Below are positions 34,136 through 43,500 of a DNA stretch of 55,055 bases, in pieces. The DNA is from JBBDYH01 sp040901795 (GTDB taxonomy: Bacteria; Planctomycetota; Planctomycetia; Pirellulales; JALHPA01). Position 1 is the first letter of the stretch; every line of letters begins with the position of its first letter. The translations under genes and the position numbers were made by a program. The notes beneath the pieces were generated by a model, which was not told the origin of the DNA, did no database searches, and worked only from the letters and a program-made list of their open reading frames with translations. The DNA lies in contig JBBDYH010000004.1 in the NCBI GenBank assembly GCA_040901795.1, forward strand, positions 1-55,055, in the 5' to 3' direction.

Positions 34136-35182
34136 CTACACCAGCGCCGCGTACCCGTCGGCCATCTCTTCGAGCGTCACCGGCTTGATCTTTCCGGCAT
34201 TGCCGGCCTGGCCGAATTGGATCATTCGTTCCATACAGACCTTCTTCATCGCCTCGCGCGCAGGCTTGAGATAGTCGCGGGGATCGAACTTGTCGGGGTG
34301 CTCCCAGAGCACCTTGCGGATCGCACCGGTGATCGCCATGCGGTTGTCGGTGTCGACGTTGATCTTCCGCACGCCGTGGCGGATGCCGCGCTGAATTTCC
34401 TCGACCGGCACGCCCCAGGTCTGCGGCATGCGGCCGCCATACTTGTTGATAATGTCCTGTAATTCTTGGGGAACGCTCGACGAGCCGTGCATCACCAGAT
34501 GTGTATTCGGCAGCCGGCGGTGAATCTCTTCGATACGTTCCATCGCCAGCACTTCGCCCGTCGGCTGCTTCGAAAACTTATACGCTCCGTGGCTGGTGCC
34601 AATTGCCACAGCCAACGCGTCGACGCCGGTCTCGGCGACAAACCGTTCGGCTTCATCCGGATCAGTCAGCAGTTGGTCGCGCGAGAGCTCGCCGGTCGCC
34701 CCGTGCCCGTCCTCCTGTTCACCGCCGCCGTGTTCCAGCGACCCCAAACAACCCAGCTCTCCTTCAACCGTAACACCACGTCGGTGCGCCATCTCGACCA
34801 CCTCGCGCGTCACACGCACGTTGTACTCGTAATCAGCGGGCGTCTTACCGTCATCCGAAAGCGACCCGTCCATCATCACGCTGGTAAAACCATTCTGGAT
34901 GGCGCTTGCGCAAGTCTTCGGGCTGTTCCCGTGGTCCTGGTGCATCGCGATCGGAATCTGCGGATAGAGCTCCGCTGCGGCAATCATCAGATGGCGCAAA
35001 TAGTTGTCCTGACAATAGGAGCGGGCGCCTCGCGACGCTTGCACGATGACCGGCGAACTGGTTTCCTTGGCGGCTTCCAGGATCGCCTGGATCTGCTCCA
35101 TATTGTTGACGTTGAACGCCGCCAGGCCGTAATCGTGCTCGGCGGCGTGATCCAAAAGCAATCGCATCGGGACGAGTGGCAT
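34136..35182 (-). CDS. fba: Fructose-bisphosphate aldolase, class II
   Basis: 348 residues from ATG 35182, with GAAGGAG 8 nt upstream; the longer upstream frame is not conserved. It cleaves fructose 1,6-bisphosphate to glyceraldehyde 3-phosphate and dihydroxyacetone phosphate with a zinc ion. Motifs are AAFNVNNMEQ, HQDHGN (81-86; catalytic Asp83 and zinc His84), VEGELGCLG, GTSHGAYKF with a zinc His, HGSSSVP and INVDTDNRMA. This is the class IIB, CbbA-like type. It stands alone, convergent with the Uma2 gene. Confidence 0.96.
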   Translation of the reverse strand: MPLVPMRLLLDHAAEHDYGLAAFNVNNMEQIQAILEAAKETSSPVIVQASRGARSYCQDNYLRHLMIAAAELYPQIPIAMHQDHGNSPKTCASAIQNGFTSVMMDGSLSDDGKTPADYEYNVRVTREVVEMAHRRGVTVEGELGCLGSLEHGGGEQEDGHGATGELSRDQLLTDPDEAERFVAETGVDALAVAIGTSHGAYKFSKQPTGEVLAMERIEEIHRRLPNTHLVMHGSSSVPQELQDIINKYGGRMPQTWGVPVEEIQRGIRHGVRKINVDTDNRMAITGAIRKVLWEHPDKFDPRDYLKPAREAMKKVCMERMIQFGQAGNAGKIKPVTLEEMADGYAALV

Positions 35183-35345
35183 CGCGGAAACTCCTTCGCA
35201 GTCGACACGCCAAAAATCATTGACCGTGTATTGTACGGCGCGGACTGTCCGAGTGGGAGTGGCCGAGCTATCGTGCGCAGGCAGGCGTTTCCGTCCGCCA
35301 AAGACGCTGGCCGAGAGGAACGTCGGCCGCCACGAGATCAGCAAG

Positions 35346-36236
35346 CTATGGAGCCAGACGCGTATCCGACGTCGCCGGCCCGTCGCCGATGAGCAGGTTG
35401 TCGAATTTGCTGCCTGTGAAGCGGATCAACATTAGCTTTTGTTCACGCTGTCCAGCGCGCGGCTCCGTGAAGAAGTAATGGCCGATGCTGCCTGGGCGTT
35501 CCGTTCGAGTGCCCAACACAATCGCTTGTCCGGGTGAGAGCACGACCTCGATCGCCATCTTGTCGAAGGCCACTTTGGGCCGCGCCGAATCGAAGCGAAA
35601 GACACCGTCGTCGCCGCGGATCTCTTGTCGAGGTTCGCCATGCTGCACCTCGGGCACAAGCAGCAGACGAATGCGCTGGTCGCCGAGAGGGACCGCCTTG
35701 GCGGCGATGACGCACTGCGCTTTTTCATAACGGCCCCCCCCCACCTCGCGACCGTCTCGGACGAGCAATGGCAGCAGGTCGTAGATGCCGGAGGCCAACA
35801 GCTCGGCTCGGTGGCCCGGCAACGCGTGCAGAATGCGCCGCCGCACGAACGACTCGCTCTCCAATTGGCCGAGGCTCGGGCTCGCGGAAGGCTCGCCGCC
35901 GGCCTGGGCCTTCGACGGCTCATCGGCCGACATCGCCGCTTCGAGCGCCAGCGGAACGGCGCCGGCGATCACGCCGGCACGCAAGCCGTTTTGTTCAAGC
36001 GATTGTCGCACCTCGGAGGTGATTGACGTTTCATCGACCTGCCGCCACAGCTCCTCGTTCAGCGCGGGCAGCTCGTAGGCATGTCGGACGAAGACGACTT
36101 CCAAGGCCGACGTTTCCAGCCCAGGCTTAAAGGGGGAAAGCGGCGACTTGCCGCCCGACGAAGGGGGCGCGAACGAACAACCCAGCGCCGCCAGGCCAAA
36201 CGCGAGTGCGATTGTCAGCCGCACGTACCCAATCAT
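35346..36236 (-). CDS. Predicted lipoprotein, unknown function
   Basis: 296 residues from ATG 36236, with GGGAG upstream. The signal peptide ends in the lipobox LAALGC (Cys20), so it should be lipid-anchored. The body is mixed alpha/beta: an N-terminal part with LEVVFVRHAYELPALNEELWRQVDE (the domain start), a linker rich in Ala, Ser and Glu (about 100-125), and a C-terminal beta-rich part with FDKMAIEVVLSPGQAIVLGT and GHYFFTEPR. I do not recognise the family. It lies 163 bp upstream of fba on the same strand but with its own context. Confidence 0.8.
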   Translation of the reverse strand: MIGYVRLTIALAFGLAALGCSFAPPSSGGKSPLSPFKPGLETSALEVVFVRHAYELPALNEELWRQVDETSITSEVRQSLEQNGLRAGVIAGAVPLALEAAMSADEPSKAQAGGEPSASPSLGQLESESFVRRRILHALPGHRAELLASGIYDLLPLLVRDGREVGGGRYEKAQCVIAAKAVPLGDQRIRLLLVPEVQHGEPRQEIRGDDGVFRFDSARPKVAFDKMAIEVVLSPGQAIVLGTRTERPGSIGHYFFTEPRAGQREQKLMLIRFTGSKFDNLLIGDGPATSDTRLAP

Positions 36237-36331
36237 CGAGAGGTCTCCCTGACCTGGCGAGAAGCTACCGCCGAAGAGGGCGGTAAGGGTACGCGGTCCC
36301 AGCGAGGGCGTCAACCGCGGTCGATACGTGC

Positions 36332-36360
36332 GTGGCACGGCTCGCGGCGAGCAGTGGCAC
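36332..36360. repeat. 29-bp palindromic repeat, copy 2
   Basis: GTGGCAC GGCTCGC G GCGAGCA GTGGCAC, the same unit as 31887-31915 with exchanged bases around the centre. It lies between the lipoprotein start and the rplQ stop. Confidence 0.65.
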
Positions 36361-36389
36361 ATATCGTCGATGCCGTTCTGGCAGTCGTT

Positions 36390-36989
36390 CTACGTGGCCG
36401 GCGTCGTCTCGGGCTCGACTTGCGGCGCCTGGCCCTTCTGGACAGTCCGATCGCGAACGCCGACAAATTCGAGAACGGCGCGCGTGCCACCGTCGCCCAG
36501 CCGTGGCTTCGCCAGCCGGAGGATGCGGGTATAGCCGCCGGGACGGTCTACAAAACGCGGCGCCACCTCCTCGAAGCACAGCCGCGTCGCGTCGTGCTCG
36601 CGCAAGAGCGCAAACACACGGCGGCGAGCGTTCACCACGGGGGCGATGGCCTGCCGCCATTTTGCATAGTCGCCGCTATTTCGCCAGTCGCGGTACGCCG
36701 GGCTGTTCCGTTCAGTCTTGCCGCCGTCTCCGACAGGCGGACTGTAGGCTTGCGCGGTCTCGGAGTGCTTCAACGAGTGGATGGCGATCGTGATGCAGCG
36801 TTCGACAAGCGGACGGACCTCTTTGGCCTTTGGCAGCGTGGTGACGATGCGGCCTTTAGTCTTAGGTTTGTTCTCCTCGTCGTCAGCGTCGCGCTCAGTA
36901 AGGAACAGCGCGCTGGCGAGATTGCGGAGCAACGCCCGCTGATGACTGGGTGAGCGGCCGAGCACGCGGCCTTTGCGACGATGACGCAT
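36390..36989 (-). CDS. rplQ: 50S ribosomal protein L17, with insertions
   Basis: 199 residues against about 120-130 for typical L17. The core is intact: MRHRRKGRVLGRSPSHQRALLRNLASAL, TTLPKAKEVRPLVERCITIA and RFVDRPGGYTRILRLAKPRLGD. Two insertions are present: an acidic/basic one near 33-46 (DADDEENKPKTKGR) and one of about 45 residues after 72 (HSLKHSETAQ to QAIAPVV). L17 binds 23S rRNA near the exit tunnel. It is the last gene of the alpha operon, 44 bp after rpoA. Confidence 0.95.
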   Translation of the reverse strand: MRHRRKGRVLGRSPSHQRALLRNLASALFLTERDADDEENKPKTKGRIVTTLPKAKEVRPLVERCITIAIHSLKHSETAQAYSPPVGDGGKTERNSPAYRDWRNSGDYAKWRQAIAPVVNARRRVFALLREHDATRLCFEEVAPRFVDRPGGYTRILRLAKPRLGDGGTRAVLEFVGVRDRTVQKGQAPQVEPETTPAT

Positions 36990-37033
36990 GGGAGCGGTTT
37001 AAGGTTCAAAGTTCAAGGTTCAAGGTTAATCGG

Positions 37034-38026
37034 TCACACGGCGGCGGCGGCCGGCGTGACGCGCATGCCCAGCCGCAGCCCCAGCTCGTTGAGCTTTTCT
37101 TTCACTTCCCGCAATGTGGTGTCACCAAAGTTGCGGACCTCGAGCAATTGGTCCTCGTTGCGCGATACGAGATCGCGAACGGTGTGGATATTCTCGCTTT
37201 CCAGGCAATTCATGGCCCGCACCGACAGCTTCAAATCGGCGAGCGTCATATTGAGCTTGCTCTCGGTGGAAGCATCGATCCCCGCTGAACCGCCGCGCGA
37301 GGCTGATGTGACGCGCGGACCCAGCTCGTTGTACTGCACGAACGGATTGAGATGCTTGCGAAGAATCTTGGCGGACTCGACCAGCGCCAGCTCCGGCCCG
37401 ATCGAACCATTAGTCCAGATTTCCAACGTCAGCTTGTCATAGTTGGTCTTCTGGCCGACGCGCGTTTCCTCGATCTCGTAACGGACTCGCACCACCGGGC
37501 TGAAAACCGCATCGATCGGAATGATGCCGATTTCCTGGACGTTGGGGCTGTGCTCGCTGGCGGGTACATAGCCGCGGCCGTTTTCGATCACCATCTCAAC
37601 GACAAACGGCACGTCTTCGGTCAAGGTGGCGATCACATGATTGCGGTTGATCACCTCCACGGCTTCGTCGGTCTGCACGTCGGCGCCGGTCACCACGCCG
37701 CGCTTGTTGCGCTCGATGCGAACCACCTTCGTCGATTCGCTATAGTTCTTGACCACCAGCGACTTGATATTGAGGACGACATCGGTCATGTCCTCGACAA
37801 CGCCGGGCAGCGTGGTGAATTCGTGCTGCGAGCCCTGGATCTTGATCTGCGTGACCGAGCTGCCTTCCAGGCTGGACAGCAGGATGCGCCGCAGGCTGTT
37901 GCCGACCGTCGTTCCGAAACCGCGCTCGAACGGTTCGGCGACAAACTTGCCATAAGTGGCGGTCAACGAGTTTGGATCACAAACCACGGACCCGGGCAGT
38001 TCCAGTCCACGCCATCGAATATGCAT
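37034..38026 (-). CDS. rpoA: DNA-directed RNA polymerase subunit alpha
   Basis: 330 residues from ATG 38026, with GGAGG 8 nt upstream. The N-terminal domain dimerises and nucleates the polymerase (FVAEPFERGFGTTVGNSLRRILLSSL). The C-terminal domain contacts UP elements and activators (LSVRAMNCLESENIHTVRDLV..LLEVRNFGDTTLREVKEKL). Length matches the family. It lies between rpsD and rplQ, the standard order. Confidence 0.97.
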   Translation of the reverse strand: MHIRWRGLELPGSVVCDPNSLTATYGKFVAEPFERGFGTTVGNSLRRILLSSLEGSSVTQIKIQGSQHEFTTLPGVVEDMTDVVLNIKSLVVKNYSESTKVVRIERNKRGVVTGADVQTDEAVEVINRNHVIATLTEDVPFVVEMVIENGRGYVPASEHSPNVQEIGIIPIDAVFSPVVRVRYEIEETRVGQKTNYDKLTLEIWTNGSIGPELALVESAKILRKHLNPFVQYNELGPRVTSASRGGSAGIDASTESKLNMTLADLKLSVRAMNCLESENIHTVRDLVSRNEDQLLEVRNFGDTTLREVKEKLNELGLRLGMRVTPAAAAV

Positions 38027-38057
38027 ACAAAAAACCTCCAGAAAGCAGGCGGCGGAT

Positions 38058-38684
38058 TTACTTCGAGCACAACTCGACAATCAGATTCGGCTGAACCGGA
38101 ATCGAAACATCTTCCGGCGTCGGCAGGCGGGTCACCCGTCCTTCGGGGATCGGACCGTCGGATCGGCTGAGGAAGTCGGGCACTTCGCGACGAAACTCGG
38201 CGGTATTCGCTTGCACCGCTTGCAGACTTTTGGCGCGATTCTTCACACGGATTACGTCGCCCGCCTTCACCAGATAGCTGGAAATATCGACACGATGCCC
38301 GTTGACCGTGATGTGTCCGTGCGTTACCAACTGCCGCGCCTGAGAGCGCGATTGACCCCATCCCAGCCGGTGCACAATATTGTCGAGCCGGCGCTCCAAC
38401 AAAGTCAGCAGCGCCTCGCCGGTGTTGCCTTTGCCGCGCGCGGCGCGCGAAAAATAACCCATAAATTGGCGCTCCAGCACTCCGTAATAGTGCTTGACCT
38501 TTTGCTTTTCGCGCAAATGCACGGCGTAGTCGGTGAGCTTGCCACGGCGGGTCTGGTTCATGCCGGGCGGAACGTCGCGGCGCTCGATCGCACACTTGGG
38601 CGTGTCGCAGCGCGTTCCCTTGAGAAACAGCTTCAACCCGTCTCGGCGGCAAAGACGACAGACGGGTCCGGTAATGCGAGCCAT
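38058..38684 (-). CDS. rpsD: 30S ribosomal protein S4
   Basis: 208 residues. S4 initiates 30S assembly by binding 16S rRNA. Four N-terminal cysteines (CRLCRRDGLKLFLKG then CDTPKC) form a zinc site, the C-plus form of S4. The S4 RNA-binding domain is RLDNIVHRLGWGQSRSQARQLV and HGHITVNGHRVDI. It is 31 bp upstream of rpoA. The spacer to rpsK carries short GATGAAT-type tandem repeats (38700-38735). Confidence 0.97.
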   Translation of the reverse strand: MARITGPVCRLCRRDGLKLFLKGTRCDTPKCAIERRDVPPGMNQTRRGKLTDYAVHLREKQKVKHYYGVLERQFMGYFSRAARGKGNTGEALLTLLERRLDNIVHRLGWGQSRSQARQLVTHGHITVNGHRVDISSYLVKAGDVIRVKNRAKSLQAVQANTAEFRREVPDFLSRSDGPIPEGRVTRLPTPEDVSIPVQPNLIVELCSK

Positions 38685-38783
38685 TCAGTTACCTTCTACG
38701 AATGATGAATGATGAACGATGAATGATGAACGGAAGGGGAAAGCGTCAGTACTTTATTCTTCCGCATTCATCGATCCTCGATG

Positions 38784-39164
38784 TTATACGCGGCGCTTTT
38801 TCGGCGGACGGCAGCCGTTGTGCGGCAGCGGGGTAATGTCTTCGATGCTTTTGATCGTCAGTCCGGCGGCCTGCAGCGCGGTGATGGCACTTTCGCGCCC
38901 ACTGCCGGGGCCTTTGACCTTGACTTCCACTTCCTTGACGCCGAACTTCGCCGCCTTTTCGGCGGCCTGTGTGGCGGCGAGCTGGCCGGCGAAGGGCGTG
39001 CTCTTGCGGCTCCCCTTGAAGCCGGACGTGCCGGCGCTGGCCCAACACAAGGCGTCTCCCTTGGTGTCGGTGATCGTGACGGTGGTATTGTTGAACGTCG
39101 CCTTGATGTAGGCGATGCCTACGGTCACATTGCGGCGAACTTTACGTCGTTTGCTGACGGCCAT
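38784..39164 (-). CDS. rpsK: 30S ribosomal protein S11
   Basis: 126 residues. S11 is part of the 30S platform near the E site. The conserved stretches are VGIAYIKATFNNTTVTITD, GFKGSRKSTPFAGQLAA, VKGPGSGRESAI and DITPLPHNGCRPPKKRRV. Length is normal. It sits between rpsM and rpsD. Confidence 0.97.
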   Translation of the reverse strand: MAVSKRRKVRRNVTVGIAYIKATFNNTTVTITDTKGDALCWASAGTSGFKGSRKSTPFAGQLAATQAAEKAAKFGVKEVEVKVKGPGSGRESAITALQAAGLTIKSIEDITPLPHNGCRPPKKRRV

Positions 39165-39266
39165 ATGTAGGGTTCGGGGTTCAGGGTTGGAGTTCAGCCT
39201 TTAGGCTGTGCGGGCCCGCCGCGGCGGGAACTCCAACAGTCAGTGGTCAGTTAACGGTTGTGGTAA

Positions 39267-39650
39267 TTACTTCAGGTCTTTGACGCCCTTCTTGCCGGCG
39301 ACGGTTTTCTTCGGCCCCTTGCGGGTACGCGCATTGGTTCGCGTGCGCTGCCCACGGACCGGCAAGCCGCGGCGATGGCGGATGCCGCGATAAGAGTTAA
39401 TGTCGCGCAGGCGCGAGATGTTCTGCGCCAACTGGCGACGAAGCTGCCCCTCGACGACGTAATCCTTGTCGAGCAGTGCGGCGATCCTCGCGACTTCGTC
39501 TTCGTGCAGCTCCCGGGCTTTTGCCTGTGGATTGACACCGGCCTTGTGACACAGCTCGCGTGCAACCCGGGGACCGACCCCGTACAGGTATTGCAGCGAA
39601 ATGACAGTCGGTCGGTCGGCGGGGATATCAACACCCAGAAGACGCGGCAT
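39267..39650 (-). CDS. rpsM: 30S ribosomal protein S13
   Basis: 127 residues. S13 is in the 30S head and contacts the P-site tRNA and S19. The conserved stretches are MPRLLGVDIPADRPTVISLQ, LYGVGPRVARELC and YRGIRHRRGLPVRGQRTRTNARTRKGP. The C-terminal tail is basic as usual. It follows rpmJ after a 169-bp spacer that holds an 83-bp palindromic element. Confidence 0.97.
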   Translation of the reverse strand: MPRLLGVDIPADRPTVISLQYLYGVGPRVARELCHKAGVNPQAKARELHEDEVARIAALLDKDYVVEGQLRRQLAQNISRLRDINSYRGIRHRRGLPVRGQRTRTNARTRKGPKKTVAGKKGVKDLK

Positions 39651-39732
39651 AACTCAAACTCCTGGCGGCCCAAGGGCCTTTGACTTCTACGTAAACCGAG
39701 GCGGTGACGTTCGTTACGACGCTGGTTCGGCA

Positions 39733-39815
39733 GTGTAGTCATCACGCACTGAGTGATGATGCGTCCTCTCGCGGCTTCGGCGTGAGCTCAGCCGAACGGA
39801 GCGAGAGGGCTACAC
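39733..39815. repeat. 83-bp palindromic element in the ribosomal operon
   Basis: It is bounded by GTGTAG (39733-39738) and CTACAC (39810-39815). Inside are hairpins TCATCA..TGATGA and CCTCTCGC/GCGAGAGG. It lies between rpmJ and rpsM. The first part resembles the unit near 19150-19180 (GTAGTCATC..GATGA). Confidence 0.7.
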
Positions 39816-39819
39816 GGCG

Positions 39820-39933
39820 CTAACCCTGGCGTTGCTTGTGGCGCGGGTTGCTGCACACGACGAAGACCACGCCACGGCGGCGAACGATCTTGCAACTCTC
39901 GCAGATGCGCTTGATGCTGGCGCGGACCTTCAT
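39820..39933 (-). CDS. rpmJ: 50S ribosomal protein L36
   Basis: 37 residues, beginning MKVRASIKRICESCKIVRRR and ending NPRHKQRQG. Cys11, Cys14, Cys27 and His32 form the zinc ribbon (C-plus form). It is the first visible gene of the alpha operon; the genes that often precede it (secY, map, infA) are not upstream here, because a divergent blaI gene follows. Confidence 0.95.
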   Translation of the reverse strand: MKVRASIKRICESCKIVRRRGVVFVVCSNPRHKQRQG

Positions 39934-40077
39934 GGCGGCACTTCCCCACGGAACGACGGGCTCGTCGAAAGCGAATCAGTATAACCGGTGTGCGGGCGGA
40001 CCTTCAAGGGCCGCTCGGCACGATTTTTGAGAGGGCCGGGGGCCCGCTTTGTGGGCATCAACTTTCCGACAAAACGC

Positions 40078-40131
40078 TTGACAACCGATAAATGTGCTAG
40101 TACATTGCCATGTGCTAACCCACTAACACAT
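40078..40131 (+). promoter_or_regulatory. Promoter and probable BlaI operators of the blaI-blaR1 operon
   Basis: TTGACA (40078-40083), 17-bp spacer, TACATT (40101-40106). Two dyads overlap it: AATGT-GCTAGT-ACATT (40091-40106), covering the -10 box, and ATGTGCTAACC/CACTAACACAT (40110-40131), downstream of it. BlaI/MecI operators are TACA/TGTA-type dyads over promoters, so autorepression by the following gene is the likely control. Confidence 0.7.
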
Positions 40132-40135
40132 CGCT

Positions 40136-40525
40136 ATGGCCCATCAATCACACTTACGTCTGGGCGCTCGCGAGCGGCAAATTGTCGATGCCGTGCATCA
40201 GCTCGGCGAGGCGTCGGTCGCCGACGTGCGGGCCCAGCTCCCCGATCCCCCCAGCTATTCGGCGGTGCGGACGATGCTGCGGCTGCTGGAAGAGAAGGGT
40301 TATCTGAAGCACCGCAGCGAAGGCATCAAGTACGTCTATCGGCCGGCCCAATCGCCGGAAAAGGCGCGGCGGTCCGCTTTGCAACACTTGCTCAAGACGT
40401 TCTTCGGCAGCGCGCCGGGCGACGCCGTGGCCGCAATCCTGGACGTCTCGGCCGACGAAATCACTGCGGAGGAATACGACCGCCTGGCCCGCCTGATCGA
40501 CCAGGCGCGCCGCGAAAGGAGCTAA
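40136..40525 (+). CDS. blaI: BlaI/MecI/CopY-family transcriptional repressor
   Basis: 129 residues. The winged helix is in the first 75 residues: LGARERQIVDAVHQLGEASVADVRAQL, YSAVRTMLRLLEEKGYL and KYVYRPAQ. The C-terminal half is the dimerisation and cleavage region. BlaI dimers repress their promoter until cleaved after signalling by the BlaR1 protease. Dyads in the promoter at 40091-40131 fit autorepression. It lies 4 bp before the first of three BlaR1-like genes. No beta-lactamase gene is present, so the signal is probably not penicillin. Confidence 0.93.
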   Translation: MAHQSHLRLGARERQIVDAVHQLGEASVADVRAQLPDPPSYSAVRTMLRLLEEKGYLKHRSEGIKYVYRPAQSPEKARRSALQHLLKTFFGSAPGDAVAAILDVSADEITAEEYDRLARLIDQARRERS

Positions 40526-40529
40526 TCCG

Positions 40530-43500
40530 ATGTTCAACCGGTTGCTGACTGTCGATGCTGCGTGGAATTGGCTCGCACTGGAGATTGTCCTCAAAAGCAC
40601 GCTCTTGCTGCTGCTGGCGGGCAGCATCGTCATGCTGTTGTGCCGTTCGTCGGCCGCGGTACGGCATCGCGTCTGGTCGCTATTATTCGTGGGGCTGTTG
40701 CTGCTGCCGCTGGTCCAACTCGCGCTCCCAGGTCTGTCGTGGCAGATCATTCCGGACCGCTGGCACCTTGGGGACGCCGAGATCACCGCGGCGACTACCC
40801 ACGCAGATTCGCGGACATCTCGGCCGAACGTGCCGTCGGCAGCAGAATACGCCTCGCGAGCGTCTGAACCGGTTGCGGCAAAAACCGACAGCCCTCCGGC
40901 GATGCGTCATGCCGACCTTATCTCCATGGACTTGGCTCAACCGCAAGCCGCGGCCGCTGAAGGAGCCGGCACAGCGTTGCCCGCGGTCCACCAAGTGCCT
41001 GACGAAAATGTGGTCGGAGCATCCGCGGTGTGGCTGCCGCTCATCTGGCTGCTCGGCGCGGGCGTGGCTCTAATCCCGCTCATCACGGGACTGTTTGGCA
41101 ATCTCCGTTTGCGCCACCACAGCCGGCCACTGGCCGATTCCGAGTGGCAGCGGCTTGTGGCCGCGTTAAGCCACCGTCTCGGCTTGCGCCGCCGCGTGAC
41201 GCTGCTCTTTGGCGGTCCGCAACAGATGCCGATGACGTTCGGCCTGTTACGTCCCTGTGTCGTCTTGCCGTCGAGCGCCGAGCACTGGTCCGCCCAGCGC
41301 CGGCGGATCGTCCTGCTGCATGAGCTGGCGCACGTCAAACGCTGCGATGTCCCGCTGCAATTGATCGCGCGGCTGGCCGCGGCGGTCTATTGGTTCCACC
41401 CGCTGGTCTGGTGGGCGCTGCGCCGCATGCGCTTGGAGCGCGAGCACGCCTGCGACGATTGCGTATTGCAAGCCGGGCAAGAGGCGCCGGACTACGCGAC
41501 GCAGCTTTTGGAGATCGCCCATACGCACCGCAGCCCTACTCCGTTGCTCACCGCCGCCTTGTCAATGGCGCGCCGGTCGCAGTTGGAAGGGCGTTTGTTG
41601 GCGGTGCTCGACACGCATCGCCGCCGCAACCACGTGGGCAGGGCCGCTGCCTTTCAATTGATCGTTGTCGCGCTCGGGCTGGTCGCCTGCATCGGGCTGG
41701 TGCGTCCGGCGCTTCAAGCCGACTCGCCGGAGTCGACGAACGACGACGGTTCATCAGTAGCGACTCAGGATTCAGCAAAACCAGCTACGCAGACGGTAAT
41801 CACCGGCACAGTGCTGTCCCCGCAAGGCAAGCCAGTCCCGTCCGCCAGCGTGGAAGTGATCGCTTTTGACTCGGACAACTGGCGGCGAACTCTTCCCAAC
41901 GAGGACCAAATCGATCATTACCAGGCACGGGCGGACGCTGCCGGCCGTTTTCGCTTGGTCCTGCCACGCGATATCTCCCGGCCGCGCCGATCCATGAATA
42001 TCATCGCCAGCGCCGCAGGTTACGCTCTGAACAAGAAAACTCTTGAACCGACGCGCAGCCACCACTTGGAAATCAAACTGTATGAGCCCAAGGCGGTGCG
42101 CCTGCAATTAATCGACACCGCGGGGAATCCCGTGGCCAATGTTCAGCCACACGTAAAGTCCGTTGCTCTGGACGAGGACTCGATGTGGTTGGGGCATCGA
42201 AACGGGCACTTGGAGGTCTCGGGGTGGCCTAGATTCTCGCGCAGTGACGAACAAGGGTACGTATCGGTTGCGGTTCCGGCATCGACGAAGACGCTCGTGC
42301 TGCTCATTGACGACCAGCGCGTCGGCGGCCACATGCTGCCAGCGGATGTCGGCGATGAGCCTACGAGCGTGGTACTCAACCCGGCTCGGTTCCTCCATGG
42401 CAAAGTGACAGCCGCCGACAGCGGTAAGCCGATCGCTGGCGCCGAAGTGGTCGTGATCGAGGAGCCCTACCGCCAAGTCCGGACCGACGCCGATGGCAGC
42501 TTCCGAATCGCCGCCGGCACGACGGTCAGCACGCTGTACCGCGAGGGCGAAAGCATCATTCACATCTATCCTCCGCCCGAATCGCCCTACTTGTTTCATG
42601 CGCTGGAGTGGCAATGGCCCAACGACGGCATTGGCGACGCCGAACTATCGGTCGCGCTGGAGCGCGGAATTCTGGTCGAAGGCCAGATCCTCGAGAAAGG
42701 TTCCGGGACGCCGGTGGCAGGGGCAACAGTCTACTTCGATCCGCAAGAAGAGGACAACCCGTTCTTTCGCAAGAATGCCCAATCTCGCCTTTTGGGGTCC
42801 GACATGAAGTACGCCACCGATGCGCAGGGCCGCTTCAGCATACCGGTGTGGCCAGGGCCGGGTTATCTATTGGTGCGCGGACCAACGCTCGATTTCGTAC
42901 ACGTGCAAATCAGCTACGGAGACAGGCATTATGGCAAGCCCGGCCTCTCGCGCGAGTATTACGATGCGGCCGTGCGGCTTAACCTTGAACCCGACAAGCC
43001 GCCCCAGCCGCTTAAGATCGAATTGGATCGCGGCGTAACGCTCCGCCGGAAAGTGGTACGGCCCGATGGTCAGCCGGCTGCGGGCAAGGCATATGCTCGT
43101 TCGTATCTACAAGAGAAAGAGGACATCAATAGCTGGCTGCCCGACATAACAGTTGAAAATGGCTTGCTCGAGCTGCCGGGCTACGAGCCGCAACGATCGA
43201 ACCCGCTGTTCGTTGTCGATCTGGAGCATGGATGCGCCGCGGTAGTGTCACCCCCAGCTTCTGAGATCGATTTGACCAGTCCACCCATTCAGTTGCAGCC
43301 GTGCGGTGCAGCGAAGTTCCGCTTTGTCAACGACAAGGGCAAGGCATTGGCTGGCTATCGACCGGGATTGCTGATGATCGTGACACCCGGCGCCGCGGCC
43401 ACACACTATATCAGACCGAACCAACCGCTATGGGCGGACTGCGTCATGTGGCAGAACATTGCACGGGGGACGAAGTTTCCTGTGACCGACCGCAGCGGCC

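Noticed and set aside
37352..38170. A 272-codon plus-strand frame across rpoA and rpsD
   Set aside because: Antisense of two highly conserved genes.
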